Assembly: GCA_025558095.1 (NCBI GenBank)
Contig: JAIVFI010000009.1
Location: 496,001-560,000, forward strand
Length of the DNA: 64,000 nucleotides
Origin: Hyaloraphidium curvatum
Lineage: Eukaryota > Monoblepharomycota > Hyaloraphidiomycetes > Hyaloraphidiales > Hyaloraphidiaceae
Direction: 5' to 3'
Of this stretch, positions 11,580 through 22,661 are shown in pieces. The translations under genes and the position numbers were made by a program. Position 1 is the stretch's first letter. Every line of letters begins with the position of its first letter. The notes beneath the pieces are model-generated. The model ran no database searches. It saw nothing but the letters and a program-made list of their open reading frames with translations, and was not told the origin of the DNA.

Positions 11580-12642
11580 CTAACCAAGTCGGGCTTCAGG
11601 AAGCCGAGCTTCCTTGATGAGCGCATCGAGCACCCTACGCCAGCCAGGAACGTAGCGATCCGGCGACTCGAAAGGCGTGCGGATGTTGTGCTGCTGCTTC
11701 AGCAGCCACTCTTTCGTCAGCTCGGGCCAGCCGGAGGAAGCTGATGCGCCCGACAAAGTCGACCACCCGGTCCGCGGCGATGTCGGGAAAGCGCACGTGG
11801 ACGACGACTCTGGGTCAGAAGACGCTGTGCATGTTCGGGCCAGAGCTGGGCCTCGTGAACGACATCGGCCGCCTGCATGTGCAGGTTCCTGGGCCAGGCG
11901 GATTCCGAGAACATCAGGGGCAGGAAGGCCTTGATGCAGAAGTCGTTGTAGGCCTCCAGCATTCTGAAGAAGAACGCAAGTGCCTCGTCGCGAGACATTG
12001 CGGCAGCCAAAGTGACGGCGGCAGAGGCCCGAAGGAGGCTTTCGATTTGCCATCCTCGTCCTGGGGACCCACATCCGAGTCCAAGAAGCACGCAGCAGCT
12101 AAACAGCCATCCGCGCTTGCCGCTGGGCCAGCGGCACAGCGCGAGCATGTCCAGGGCGGTTCCCTCGGGCATGATCTCCATCATCCCCTCGAAAATGCGG
12201 ATCGCATCGTCCCTGCCATCGTTTTCCGGCTCCTCGCAATCCGCAAAGAATGCCGCCGAGTCGGCCGCCGTGATTTCCCGAAGTCCCGCTATGCACTTCC
12301 AACGGTACTCGTACCAGACATTCCGCGCGTTTTGGAGGGCCTCCTCCAGGTCTGCCGCGTCCAGTCCTGTACACCGGAGCATTTGCAAGCACCGGTCGTA
12401 CTTGTCCAAATGGTTCCACAGCTCCAAGTGGTCCAAGAAGGCCGTAGAGAGCGGACCGACACCCCCAGCGCGCGGAGCGCGAGCCCGGCGTCCGCTCCGG
12501 TCTCGTACAGCTCGGCGAGGATCTTCTGGGCGGCGAAGGAGTTGCACGGAACGCCCGCGCGGCGGAGGAGGCTGCCGACGCCCTGCGGGCCGAGAGCCTG
12601 GTCCCCTCCGCGTGCGCGTCGCGATTCATCCATGGCTGTCAT
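11580..12642 (-). CDS. Hypothetical protein, copy B
   Basis: Second copy of the gene at 3966-5028, with the same two inferred introns (the first at 12401-12462) and the same predicted product of about 320 residues. Its start codon faces the intact receptor gene at 12895 across about 250 bp. Because both copies keep intact frames, the duplication has doubled its dosage if both are expressed. Function unknown. Confidence 0.55.
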
Positions 12643-12894
12643 GACATTGTGTGAAGCACCTGCAAGCTGCCAGGCTGCCCCGCGGTCGCCGCCGAGCCGA
12701 GCACATGCGATGGATTACATGTCTCTCCTTTTTCTTCTTCGGTCAAGTTCCACTCTCCTGCCGAGCCGAGTCGGACTGGCCAAATCGAGCGAATTGGTGG
12801 GCTGTGCTCCTGGCGGGCTGGGGGGGTCGACGTCCCCATTCCGCTCTTTTTCGCACAACGCCTTTGCGTCTCTCCGTCCAGCCCCGGCATCACG

Positions 12895-14848
12895 ATGGGC
12901 GGCAGCGTGCGCGGCGTGCGGGTTGCGGCGGTTGCGGCGGCGCTGCTTTCGGGGCTCGCGGCGGCGGCCGGCCAGCGCGCCGACTGCCCCGTGGCGCCGG
13001 GCACGTTCAGCGCGGACGCCGACTACTCTTCCGTGTTCAACACGTCCGCGATGGCGATGGGCGGCTTCAAAATCGAGCGCGGGCCGGCGCACGCCGTGCT
13101 GACCGACCGCGCCGGCGCCGTCTCCGTCGTCTATCTGTGCAACACGCCGCGGCCAGACGTGGCCGGCGCGCGCTTCTTCGAGGCGCCCGTGCGCGCCGCG
13201 GCGCTCGCCGACAACGCGCTGGCGCCCTTTGTGCAGCGCGCGGGCGGCGCATCGGCGCTGGCAAACGTCGCAAACGCCGCCGCAGTCGTCGACCCGTGCG
13301 TGCAGCGCAGGGTGGTCGAGGGATCGATCAACGGCTCCGTCACCGGCATCGACGTCGTCTTCACCACCTCGGCACGCTCGGCCGCCGGCTGGGACGAGAA
13401 CCTGGTCGTGACCGTGTCGGCGGACGCGGAGGACGACCCCCTCGACGTGGGTGGCCGATCCCTCCCGCCTTGCTTCCCAACCTTACCCGCTCCTCCCAAA
13501 ACAATCAGCGCCTGCAATGGCTGCACTTTATAGCCCCCTTCTTCCTCGGCTCCGAGGCCGCCGCAGAGGCCGTCGACGAGGCCGAGGCCGCCTACAACTG
13601 CTCCATGGCCGCCCTCATGGTGGCCCGCCCGAAGCCCGAGGTCGCCTGGCTGCGCAAACTGCCCGACGGCACCGTGCTGGTCGACGACGCCGAGTGGAAG
13701 CAGAAGCTGGTCAGGGACGCCGGTGGGTAGCCACAACGGGGCGGGCAGACCGGCTGGATCACTGGATCAGCGGTCGCTGCTGGCCTCGGGGCCGGGATCA
13801 GCTCCGCGCCTCCTACCGATCGCTCATCCCCGTCTCTCCAGGTATGAACCCCGCGCACAACTACTCGCAGCCCCTGGACGCCGACGGCCTCGTCACCGTG
13901 CTCACCAACGCCGACATCATCATCGACTCGACCAACTCGACCCCGCTCTTTGCCGACTTCCTCGCCGCCTACGGCATCGACGACGGCGGCACCACGTCGC
14001 CGTACCCCGCCATCAAGAACAAGATGGTGTGGAAGACGGACCGCATCGTCAATGCGCAGCGCGCGCCCGAGTGGGACACGGAGATCTGGGCGAGGCCTGA
14101 GGAGGCGCTCTTGGGTAAACATCCTGCGACCGCCGAACGTCGTGCGTCGCTGACGTTTGTGCCAGACCTCGCCGACGCCGCGTGGGAGACGTACAAGTCG
14201 GGCCAGGCGAAGCGCTACTTCCGCAACATCGCGAAATGTTGGTGAACGACACGCATCTAGCCTTCTCCCTCTCACCTTCTTTTCCACGCAGCCGATGAGC
14301 AGTTCACCTTCACGGCGAGCGACTGCGCCGACCCCGCCAACCCCCCCGCCCGCCCCGACGCCTCGTGCCCCGACACGCCCTTTGGCGGCAACGCCCCCGT
14401 CCCCGCGTGGACCACCTCCGCCCCCTCGGGCGGCGGCACCCCCGACGGTGGCGACGGCGACGGCTCGGGCGACGGCTCGGGCGACGGTTCGGGCGACGGT
14501 TCGGGCGACGGCAACGACGGCGAGAGCGACGCCTCGTCGGCCGCCCCACCCTCGTCGGGCCAGCTCGCCGGCATTGTCGTCGGCACCTCGGTCGGCGTGA
14601 TCGCCGTGGCCGGCGCCGCGCTGCTGATCCTCAAGTGGCGCGGGAGGGACGTGCTCCCCCGCCTGTCCCCTCCCAGGGGAACCCGCTCGTCCGGGCTCGA
14701 CACGCCGCTGCCGCTCAACAGCTCGTCGTACAAGGAGATGCGCGACGGCGAGGTGGTGTTGCCCGCCGGGGCCAGGGACCCCGAGACGCCGTCGAGTCCG
14801 GACAACTACGCCAACCTGGAGCTTTACACGCTCGACCCCGAGGACTGA
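12895..14848 (+). CDS. Type I membrane protein with a large extracellular domain, possibly periplasmic-binding-protein-like
   Basis: Five exons (12895-13450, 13534-13722, 13842-14113, 14166-14236, 14293-14848) splice to 547 codons in one frame. The first about 26 residues form a signal peptide ending in Ala-rich sequence before GQRADC. The extracellular part has several Cys and NxS/T sites, including NYSQPLDADGLVTVLTNADI. Residues about 416-438 are a Gly-Asp/Gly-Ser repeat, followed by a membrane span at about 450-473 (GIVVGTSVGVIAVAGAALLI) and a basic, Ser-rich cytosolic tail. The ectodomain reminds me of eukaryotic membrane-anchored proteins with a bacterial Fe-siderophore-binding fold, but I cannot confirm this. 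The duplication upstream cut a copy of this gene at base 152 of exon 1. Confidence 0.7.
14452..14520 (+). repeat. Low-complexity Gly-Asp-Gly-Ser coding repeat
   Basis: A 12-nt unit of the form GGCTCGGGCGAC is repeated about four times in frame, giving GDGSGDGSGD in the juxtamembrane stalk of the receptor-like protein. Such units tend to vary in number between strains. Confidence 0.8.
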
Positions 14849-15024
14849 GCGTGCCGTGGGGGCGGGCCGCGGGTCGGTGCGCGCCGGTCGGTGTTGGATC
14901 CGGTGTATGTCGTAACGTTTGCGCCCGGAACATTTGAATCATTACCGATTATCCGTAGAGAGTGAGGGATGCCACACGTGTCCGAACCCAATGCCGAAGC
15001 CGAATCCCCGACCCCACGCCCGCG

Positions 15025-17941
15025 CTACATCTCCGCCGCCTCGGACGATGCCATGGGCAGTATCAACCTGTTGTCAAAGTGCACCGCGCTGCGGATCACG
15101 TCCTCCCCGATCTCGCCGTGCTCGATGGGCACCAGCGGCACCGCGGGCTTCCTCCCTGCGCGAAAGCGGTCAGCTCTCGCCGGACGCCTCACTCCCGCGC
15201 AACGGGGCAACCCACCGGCCTTGGTCGCCCGCACCAGCGAATCCACCCACTGCACCATGGCCACCTGCGTCTCGGCGCAGAACGCGTAGGTCCGCGCGGC
15301 GGGGTTGTGCGCGCGGAAGCGGTGCGGCGTGCGACCGCGGTCCAGCAAGCCGGTGGGGGCGTCGGGCTCGATCGCGTAGCGCTGGTGCAGCGGGATCGTG
15401 GCCTGCACTCGCGTGTCCTGCGCAAAACGGAGGGCGGTCAGCTCGTCGTCGCAAACGTGCGGTGCGGGCAACTCACCCCGGGACCGCCCGTCATGTGCAT
15501 CGTCGAGCCCATGAGCACGCACCACCGCTTCCTCCACCCCGAATCCTGCGGCCCGCGCACGTACAGCCACCCCTCCCTGTCCGGCGGGCCCCCCGAAAAG
15601 TCGATGCGGACCTCGGGCGGGGTGATCTTGGGCGCGGCGGGGAGGCCGATCAGGCCCGCGAGCGAGCGGCTGCGGCGGGGTGGAGGCGTCAGCGGGAGCC
15701 GACCTGCGCGCAACGAACGGACGCACCTCTTCCACTCCCTGGTGTCCTTGGGCGGCGCCTCGTACCCGTAGCCCGACGCGATCGAACCGTTAACCGACGC
15801 GACCGACGCCCTGCTCCCCTCCCTCGGCGGCGCCCCGACCAGTCCTCCCGCCCTAGTCTCTGAGTCCCGCCTCACCGGCACCGCACCTTGCACGGGCACC
15901 GGAAGTTGCGCGGGCAGCTGCACGGGCGCCGGCCCGACGTCCAGCTCCAGCCCCTTGCCGATCCCGTCGATGTCCAGCAGGTCCGGCGTGAGCCACCCCG
16001 TGCCCAGGGACTCGATCGCCGCCAGCACCTCGCTCATCAGCGTGTCCGTCCCCGCGGACCCGGCGTCGGGGAGCTCCGCTTTGGATGCGCCGGCATCCGA
16101 AGGGACGTACAACGTGTCGGAGGAGAACGAGGGGTGGTCGGCGAGGGAGGAGGCGTAGTACCCGATCGCCGAGAGCTCGTCGAGCTCCTTGGGGGGTTCG
16201 AGGTCCATGGAGCGCACGGGTGCGATGCTGAGGGAGCGGACGGGGCGAGGTTGGGGCGGGCGGGGCTGCGCGGTCGAGAGGGAGCGCAGCACGGGGTGCG
16301 ATTTCGGGGGCGGCTGCGCGGCGGCGGGGATGGAGGCGGCGGGCAGGCGGTGCACTGCCAGCGCCGGCGGTGCCGGGGCAGGCTTGGCCTGCGTTGGTGC
16401 CGGTGCCGGTGCTGGTGCCGGTGCTGGAGTCGGGGCCGGCTCGATCTTGGGTGGCTGCTCCTGCGGCGCCGGTGCGTGATCGAGGACAGGCTGGGCCTCC
16501 GCGGCCTGCATCACGAACGCAAACTCCGGCCCGATCGACAGCTCGAGTTCGGGCGGGGCTGTGGGCTCCGGTGCGACCTCCTGCTCCGGCTCGGGCTCGG
16601 GCTCCGGAGCCTGCTCCGGCGCGACCGCAGGCTCGGGCGGCGCGGCTTTCGCGTCCGAGATCGGCGCCTCCTCCTCCCGCACGACCTCCTCCGCAACTTG
16701 CTCCTTCCCCGCCGGCACCGTCTTCCCCTCGCTCCGCGGCATCCGCGCCGCCCGTTCCCTGAGCGCCATCACCGCGTGCATCGCACCCATCCTGCTCCCC
16801 AGGTTCTCGACGCCGTACTCGGCCCGCAGCGCCGACAGGTTGGCCGAGAGCAGCTCCGGCCCCGCGACGCCTCGTGCTGCATCCGGAGGGGGTCGATCAG
16901 CCGCATGCGATCGCGGGCGGCACACGGGCAGACGCACCGAGGAAGGCGTCCGCGACGTCCGGGAGGCGGGAAGCCCGCAGCCACGTCGCCACCTCCTCCG
17001 GGGTCCACTCGGCGGGGTGCTTCCCGAACGCCTCGTCGCCGTGCCGCGGGCGGTGCGGCGGGACTTCGGCGGGCTTGGGCTGCCGCGCCTGCGGGGCGGG
17101 GCGCGAGGCGGGCGCCGAGTCGCCGTACAGCGCGCGGAGGCGGGAGACGCTGGAGGAGGGGTTGGTGGGGTTGGAAGGGCGGGAGGGGGCGGGAGGTTGG
17201 GCGAAGCGGGAGGCGAGGGCGGCGACGCCGGGGGCGACGGCGCGGGGCTTGGAGGCGGGCCTGGGCTTGGAGGCGTCGGCGGCGGGCTGCGTGGCGGGTT
17301 CCTGCGCGGCGGGCTTGGAGTGCTGGGCTGGCTGGGGGGAGGAGGGTTGCTTGACGGGCGCGGGGGCCGGCGGATCGGCGTCCTTGGCCGGCTTGACGGT
17401 GACAGGTGCATCGCCCGTGATCAACGGCGCCCCGGCCAGCTGCACGTCCGCTGCCCGCTCGGCGACCGGCGTCGGCGACGGCGTGGGGTTCTGCTTGGCC
17501 GGCTGCGGGGCGGTTTGGGGCTGATCTGCTTCCCCGTCTTCGGGGGCGTCCCCGTAGTCCGAGCCCGGGCCGGGCGACGGCGGCAGCGACACGGGCGGCG
17601 ACGGGTGCGCGAACGGGGCGTGCGGCGGGGCCAGCTGGGCCTTCGCACCACCAGCAGCCGGTGGAGGGAGGCCAAAGGCGCGGGCGGTCTCGGGGTCGGG
17701 CGTGGGGGCGGGCGCGACAAAGGTCGACGGGAACAGCCCCGTGCGGCCGTCCTTTGTGCGGCCGCGCCACCAGCCGTCGCCGAACGCGTCGTCGGTCTCG
17801 AGGACGAGCACGGGCTCGCCGGCGCGCAGGGCCAGCTCGTCGGGCTCGGCCTGTCACGTCGGGAATTCAGCGCACAGAAAAGGGCAGCCCGAGGAGGCGG
17901 CCCACCGGCGCGTACGCGTGCTTGGCAACGTGCAGCGCCAT
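15025..17941 (-). CDS. Boi1/Boi2-like polarity protein (SH3-SAM-PH)
   Basis: Five exons (17906-17941, 16938-17850, 15477-16876, 15216-15417, 15025-15155) give 893 codons. The domains are in the order of the yeast Boi1/Boi2 and fission yeast Pob1 family. An SH3 begins at the N-terminus (AKHAYAP, then PDELALRAGEP, GWWRGRTKDG, GLFPSTFV). A proline-rich region follows, then a SAM domain (PAEWTPEEVATWLRAS.. across an intron to GVAGPELLSANLSALRAEYG). A long acidic, Pro-rich linker leads to a C-terminal PH domain (DREGWLYVRG, WRKRWCVLMG, YAFCAETQVAMVQWVDSLVR). Known members act at bud or hyphal tips with Cdc42 and exocyst. In-frame ATGs at 18073 and 18118 would add a Pro-rich extension, so the start is not fixed. 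Confidence 0.85.
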
Positions 17942-18424
17942 GGCGGCGGGGGCGGCGCACGGCGGCTGCTGAGAGCTCCCGGCGGAGGGAGAGGGGACGG
18001 TTGGGACCGCGGGAACCACGGGGGGAGGAGGTGGACCGAGCGCGGAACCGTCGATCACACACACCCGAATCATTCGCAGCAGGCCGGACAGACGGGCAGG
18101 AAAAGGGTCGGATCGCATTAAGACATGTCAGACAACCTCGGGAGTGGAATTGGACCCGCGTCTGCCGGCCCCCGCCCGCCGCTCGGGCCACCCACCCGTC
18201 CCCCATCCCGGCCACCGCCCGCCGGGCAATCCGACGCGACGCCAACGATCCGACCTAGCTCGTATGTACAGGAGTCCAAGGTGTCGCCGTGTGTCTGTGC
18301 CGAATGCAGTCCGTGGATCCGAGAAACGCGTCCGCGACCCGTCCCGGCCTCGCAGCCGCCTTCCATGCCTGCCGCGCCGAGTCCCGAGTCCGTCCCCGGT
18401 CCATGGCCGCCCCCTCATTCTGCT
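17942..18424. other. 5' region of the Boi-like gene and 3' side of MOZART1
   Basis: No separate gene is supported. The stretch may include a Pro-rich N-terminal extension of the Boi-like protein up to 18118. The rest is probably its promoter and the 3' end of the MOZART1 transcript. Confidence 0.5.
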
Positions 18425-18670
18425 TCACCGCCTGGCCTGGCCGGTGTGCCCCGCCTGCCCCGCCTGCCCGCCGCGCCCCTGCTGCCCCGCCCCCCCGGCC
18501 GCCTTCATTGCCCGCACGACGACGGCCAGCCCCTCGGGGTTCACGCCGCACTGGCACAGCTGCGCGCAGGTTGCGAGCGTCGCGCGGTCCAGGCCGCAGC
18601 CGAGCAGCTCCGAGATGTCGAACAGCGCGGCGAGCGTCTGCTGCTCCAGCTGCGCGGACGTCGTGGCCAT
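18425..18670 (-). CDS. mzt1: Mitotic-spindle organizing protein 1 (MOZART1)
   Basis: An intronless 81-codon frame from ATG 18670. Residues about 10-50 match the MOZART1 fold: LAALFDISELLGCGLDRATL, then CAQLCQCGVNPEGLAVVVRA. The family is tiny (about 80 residues) and binds the N-termini of gamma-tubulin complex proteins to recruit gamma-TuRC to spindle poles. The last about 25 residues are a Gly/Gln-rich tail (GQQGRGGQAGQAGH) outside the conserved region. The gene is divergent from the JTB-like gene, with starts 163 bp apart. Confidence 0.85.
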   Translation of the reverse strand: MATTSAQLEQQTLAALFDISELLGCGLDRATLATCAQLCQCGVNPEGLAVVVRAMKAAGGAGQQGRGGQAGQAGHTGQARR

Positions 18671-18833
18671 GCCGCCGGCGCGCGACATTCTCCACCGGCT
18701 GTCTGCTGCCCGTCCCTCTGTCTGCGCAGGTTCCTTGCGGGTCCGGTCCGCTGCTTGCTGCACACGTCCCGCAAAGATCCCGTCACTCACTCGGCACCTC
18801 CACTCCCCGCACTTCCCCCCTTCCCGCCCTCCA

Positions 18834-19289
18834 ATGGCGCGCGCGGCCGACGGCGACGGCACGCTGCTCCCGCCCCCCCGCCCCGGCGTGGTCCACAAGG
18901 GCAAGCAGTCGCACGCGCCGTCGCCCACGCTCCCGCCGTCCCCCCCGCCGCCCGCCGCCGAACGCGACGACTTGGACGACTGCCGCGAGGACGGGCCGTG
19001 CCTGCCGTGCGACCCCGCTGAGGCGCGCCTGCCCTATTGCACGTCGGGCTACAAGCAGCCCCTCGCGTGCCCCGCGCGGAACGCGACGCTCTTGCCCTCG
19101 GACACATTCCGCGCGTGCGCCGAAGCGCAGGGCGATCCGGGCGGGCTGCTCGCATTCTTCCTTGCGAATTTATTCCTGCTGCTGGCGGCCGCCGCGGCGA
19201 TCAGGTGGCGGAGGAGGGTGCAGCTGGGCGAGAGGGGGCCGCCCCCCGCGGGGGACGTCCTGCGCGCGCTGTGGAGGGGGAGACTATGA
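18834..19289 (+). CDS. JTB-like small membrane protein
   Basis: An intronless 151-codon frame. A Pro-rich N-terminus is followed by a Cys-rich segment CLPCDPAEARLPYCTSGYKQ and a downstream FRACAE. This matches the spacing C-x2-C ... C-x-T/S-G-Y ... C ... F-x-x-C of the animal JTB (jumping translocation breakpoint) family. A single membrane span follows (LLAFFLANLFLLLAAAAAI), then a basic cytosolic tail. Animal JTB is a small type I membrane protein linked to mitosis and mitochondria. There is no clear cleaved signal peptide here, so the topology is inferred. It lies head-to-head with MOZART1, a mitotic gene. Confidence 0.65.
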   Translation: MARAADGDGTLLPPPRPGVVHKGKQSHAPSPTLPPSPPPPAAERDDLDDCREDGPCLPCDPAEARLPYCTSGYKQPLACPARNATLLPSDTFRACAEAQGDPGGLLAFFLANLFLLLAAAAAIRWRRRVQLGERGPPPAGDVLRALWRGRL

Positions 19290-19482
19290 TGAGGTGGTGG
19301 AGGGGGGCACAGTTACACTCGGAAGGACATGGACGCGGTCGGGAGGGGCACGGACGCGTTTCGGAGGGCTCGCGGGCAGGGAGTTCCGTTCCATACCACG
19401 GCGCCGGCCTAGGCGCCGGCCTGGGCGCCGAATACAGACGATACCACCGCCGCTCGGCAGCCGCCCGGCAGCCGCCCGGCAG

Positions 19483-21192
19483 CTAGGACGCCCCCCGCAG
19501 GTGCGACGGCGACCCCAGGAACAGGCTCTTCCACATGTACGCCTCGCTCAGCAGGAGCTCCACGTCCCGCGCCGTCCAGCCCTCGGTGGGCGGGCGCTGC
19601 AGGAACACGACGGCGTCCTGGAAGTCCATGGCACGCAGGCGCTCGCTCCACTTGACGAGGAACGCGGCGCAGACGTAGAGGTGGAACTCGGAGAACCCGT
19701 CGGGTTCGGACTGAACGGGGCGCCGGCACCGTCAGCGGAAGCCGGCACCGTCCCCGGGACGTCACCCACCAAATAAGTGTCCCACATCCGCACGATGCAC
19801 GCCAGCGGCACCTCCCTCATCAGCAGGCAGTTCATCCACCTGAACGCAAACTGCACGAACTCGACCCCCTCGTTCCTGAGGTGCGCCCCCAACGGGGCGT
19901 CGATCCGCCCCACCAGCTCGCGCAGCCGCACGATGCCGCGCTGGATACCCGGCTGCGCGAACGTGTAGTTGTCCTGGATGCCGTCGAGAAGCAGGCTGAG
20001 GCACCAGAAGGAGTCGGCCTCGACGGCGGGCAGCACCGACGGGTCGAGGGAGGGAAAGTCGACCGCGTTGGCGTCCGCCACGCCTGTAGAGCCCGCGCCG
20101 CGTTAGCGAGCACATGGCTCTCCACCCTGCGGGCCCCACTTACCGGCCATCGAAGCGAGGAACACCGAGTAGAACGGCGCCGCGAGGTCGTGTATCCCCT
20201 GCACGTACCCGCTTGCGGGGTGCCTCACCGCCCAGCAGTACAGCATCCTCTCCATGCCCTTTCTGACCTCCTCCCTCTCGAGCCAGGGCACGCCGCCGCC
20301 GGAGCGCTCGAGGTCGATCCGGATCTGGTGCAGCGTGCGGGAATCGGGGCCGCGCAGCGCTTGGGCGGCCAGGTCCGAGTACTCCCGGCGCTTGCGCGCC
20401 AAAACCGCGGGGCGCCGGTCGGCGTTGGCGGGGAGGTACGCCGTCAGGAGCTGCCAGCACCGCGCGCGCAAGGGGTCGGGGATGCCGGACCAGGAGAGGT
20501 TGCGGAGGGCGTCTGCCGGTGCCGCGGTCAGCGAAACGCGCTCCGGGCGCCGCAGCCGGACGGGCCCACCCATGTCGACGTTGGGGGCGTCCAGCACGGC
20601 CAGGAACTTGGCCTGCCGCGGGTCCGGCGGCGCCGGTTTGGCCGGAACCTCGCCCGGCCGCCCCTCGGCGGGCTGCCCCTCCGCCGCCCGCCCGTCCGCC
20701 ACCACCGTCGCCTCGGACCCCGCCCTCCCCGGGGACTTGTCCGCCACGGGGTCCGTTGGCAAGCCCGCCGGCCTGCTCGTCCGCGGGCTGCCCGTCCGCG
20801 GCGACCGGGTGCTCCCGAGGTCCACCTCGTCCTCGACGTACGCGTCCTGCTGCTCCTCCGGCTGCGGCGCGTCCAATACGGTGCCCAGCGCGCGTGCGGG
20901 TGTCTGCAGCGGCTGGGGTTTGAGCGCCGGGTCGGCGAGGGGGGGATACTGCGCGCCGAAGATGCCGAGCGGGGACGCGGCCGCGTTGACGATGCGGACG
21001 CTTCGTTGGGGGCCGGCCGCGGAGAACGGTGAGTCAGCAACTCGGCAGTTGCCAAGGCAGGGAAACGCACTGGCCGGGCGTCGACGTCGGCGTGCGCTTC
21101 CAGAACCCGCGCGACGGGCTCGGCGGGCGCGACGCGGGCGACGGCGGCCGCGTGCCCGGCGCCGCGGCCGTCGGCGACGCGTTTTTGGACAT
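19483..21192 (-). CDS. GYP1: TBC-domain Rab GAP, Gyp1/TBC1D22 type
   Basis: Exon 1 is 21071-21192 (start MSKNASPTAAAPG), intron 21001-21070. Two further introns split the TBC domain after VFLASMAG and after MWDTYL. The arginine finger motif I-x-x-D-x-x-R is seen as IRIDLER and the glutamine finger as SGYVQG, so catalysis should be intact. The C-terminal half matches TBC1D22/Gyp1 closely (LDGIQDNYTFAQPGIQ, FVQFAFRWMNCLLMREVPL, GFSEFHLYVCAAFLVKWS). Known Gyp1 accelerates GTP hydrolysis on Ypt1/Rab1 and other Golgi Rabs. The N-terminal third is disordered and Pro/Ser-rich. The gene diverges from the F-box gene at 21630. Confidence 0.9.
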
Positions 21193-21629
21193 GCAGGGGC
21201 GGCACGCGCGGGGAGGAGGCGGTGCCGCGCGGGGAGAGGGACGGGGCCGGGTGACGTGAGGACGCTCGAGAAAGTCAAGCAGAGCGAGTGACTTTTGGCC
21301 CGATCGCGAGTCCACACACCGATCCGCGGCCGTGCGTGCTCGTTCAGGCCGGAAACGGAGCTCATGCCTCTCTAGCGAGTCTGGGAAAGGAACAGGGACG
21401 GTGTTTGGCCGCGATTCCGAGCTGCTGTTGCATCGTGTGCCCGTCCGAGCCTGGAACCGGGCTGGCATCAAGCGAATCGCGCGCGCCGTTGTACTCTCGG
21501 AGCTGCAATGACCTTGTTCTGTTGCTAAAGACGAGATGGAGCGGAGGTATCGAGCTATGCCAACGGTTCTCGTGGACGCGAACGCCTCATCACCGCTCCA
21601 ACGTATAGGACACTTCCACACATCGCGCG
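21193..21629. other. Shared 5' region of GYP1 and an F-box gene
   Basis: A 437-bp divergent intergenic region. It contains the two promoters. I see no confident TATA box or other named site. Confidence 0.5.
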
Positions 21630-22661
21630 ATGGAGACCCCCGGCTCCCCCCTTTCCGAGCTGCCGCCCGAAATTATCTACCACGTCGCGTCGTTCCTCCC
21701 GCGCCGGACCCAGCTGGAGCTCGCATGGGCGTCGCGCGCCGCGTTCGAGCTGGTCGCGCCGCTGGCCTTCGCGGTCCTCGAACCGCTGCCGAGCGAAGAA
21801 ATGGACCGAACGCGTGTCGAGCAGTGGAGGCGGAACGGTTGGCTCGGATACGTTCGCCGCGTCGTCGAGGATGACGAGGGTTGGTGGGAGACGGAACTGC
21901 TCCTCGAACTTTTTGTCACCCTGCCGCGGCTGGTCTTCGTGCGGATCGATTTCGAAACCTTGGAATACGCCAACACTCTCCTGGGGGCCGTGCCCGGCCC
22001 AGTCGAAGAGATGGACGTTCACGACAGCGCGTATCGCCGTACCCAAGCAGAAGGAGACTATGGACCGTCCAACTTCCCCCGCCTGCGTCGCCTGAGCTAC
22101 AGTTGCACCGAGCGTTTAGCGGATGGTGACCGCATGCTGGCCAATATCGTGTCTAAAAGCCCAGACCTGCATGACCTGTCGCTGAAGGTGTACACTTCGG
22201 ACGCCTTCGACTTCAAGGCTTACCTGGGACGGGACTTGATCCCCAAGGTCAAAAGCTTCTCGGTTATCAGTCAGCAGGCCTTCCGCGCTCTGTGTTCCGC
22301 TCCCGCCTTCCAGCCTCGCAGAATCAACATTGCGCCTGACGAGTTCGACGAGGAGTTCTTTGATTTCGACTACTTCACCACCAAGCCGCAGACAGTTGCC
22401 GCAATCGCGCGACTGCAATCGGTGCGGGTGCTGGATCTCGACTCGGTGAACTCGACCGACATCGCGGAGCACGGGCTTCCCCCTCACCTCGAGCAGCTCA
22501 TGGTTCCCTCTCTCCCGATCAGTGCCTGCTGGCGGAAGGGCGGCGTGGACAGGATCACAGCCATTCTCGAGTCGCTGCCGCACTTGCGGATCACGGCATC
22601 GTACGGCTCGAAAGGAGAGGTTGACAACTACGCGATGGCCGACGACCAGGATGCCGATTAA
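21630..22661 (+). CDS. F-box/LRR-like protein
   Basis: An uninterrupted 343-codon frame. The N-terminus is an F-box (LSELPPEIIYHVASFLPRRT, then LELAWASRAAFELVAPLAF). The rest has leucine-spaced segments typical of fungal F-box proteins with degenerate LRRs. F-box proteins recruit substrates to SCF ubiquitin ligases through Skp1. The substrate cannot be read here. It belongs to the same loose group as the genes at 26857, 37624 and 38884. Confidence 0.75.
   Translation: METPGSPLSELPPEIIYHVASFLPRRTQLELAWASRAAFELVAPLAFAVLEPLPSEEMDRTRVEQWRRNGWLGYVRRVVEDDEGWWETELLLELFVTLPRLVFVRIDFETLEYANTLLGAVPGPVEEMDVHDSAYRRTQAEGDYGPSNFPRLRRLSYSCTERLADGDRMLANIVSKSPDLHDLSLKVYTSDAFDFKAYLGRDLIPKVKSFSVISQQAFRALCSAPAFQPRRINIAPDEFDEEFFDFDYFTTKPQTVAAIARLQSVRVLDLDSVNSTDIAEHGLPPHLEQLMVPSLPISACWRKGGVDRITAILESLPHLRITASYGSKGEVDNYAMADDQDAD

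Larger units (their letters stand above)
7615..13046. repeat. Tandem duplication, copy B
   Basis: This is the right-hand match to 1-5432 at an offset of 7614. It contains the 5' two thirds of the SIM/PIP gene, the palindrome, the second unknown gene and the first 152 bp of the receptor gene. Beyond 13046 the receptor gene continues normally, so copy B carries the ancestral right boundary. Confidence 0.95.

Noticed and set aside
16561-18258. A 565-codon open frame on the plus strand
   Set aside because: It is antisense to the SH3 and SAM parts of the Boi-like gene. GC-rich Pro/Ala codons leave the opposite strand open; the product is low-complexity Gly/Arg.
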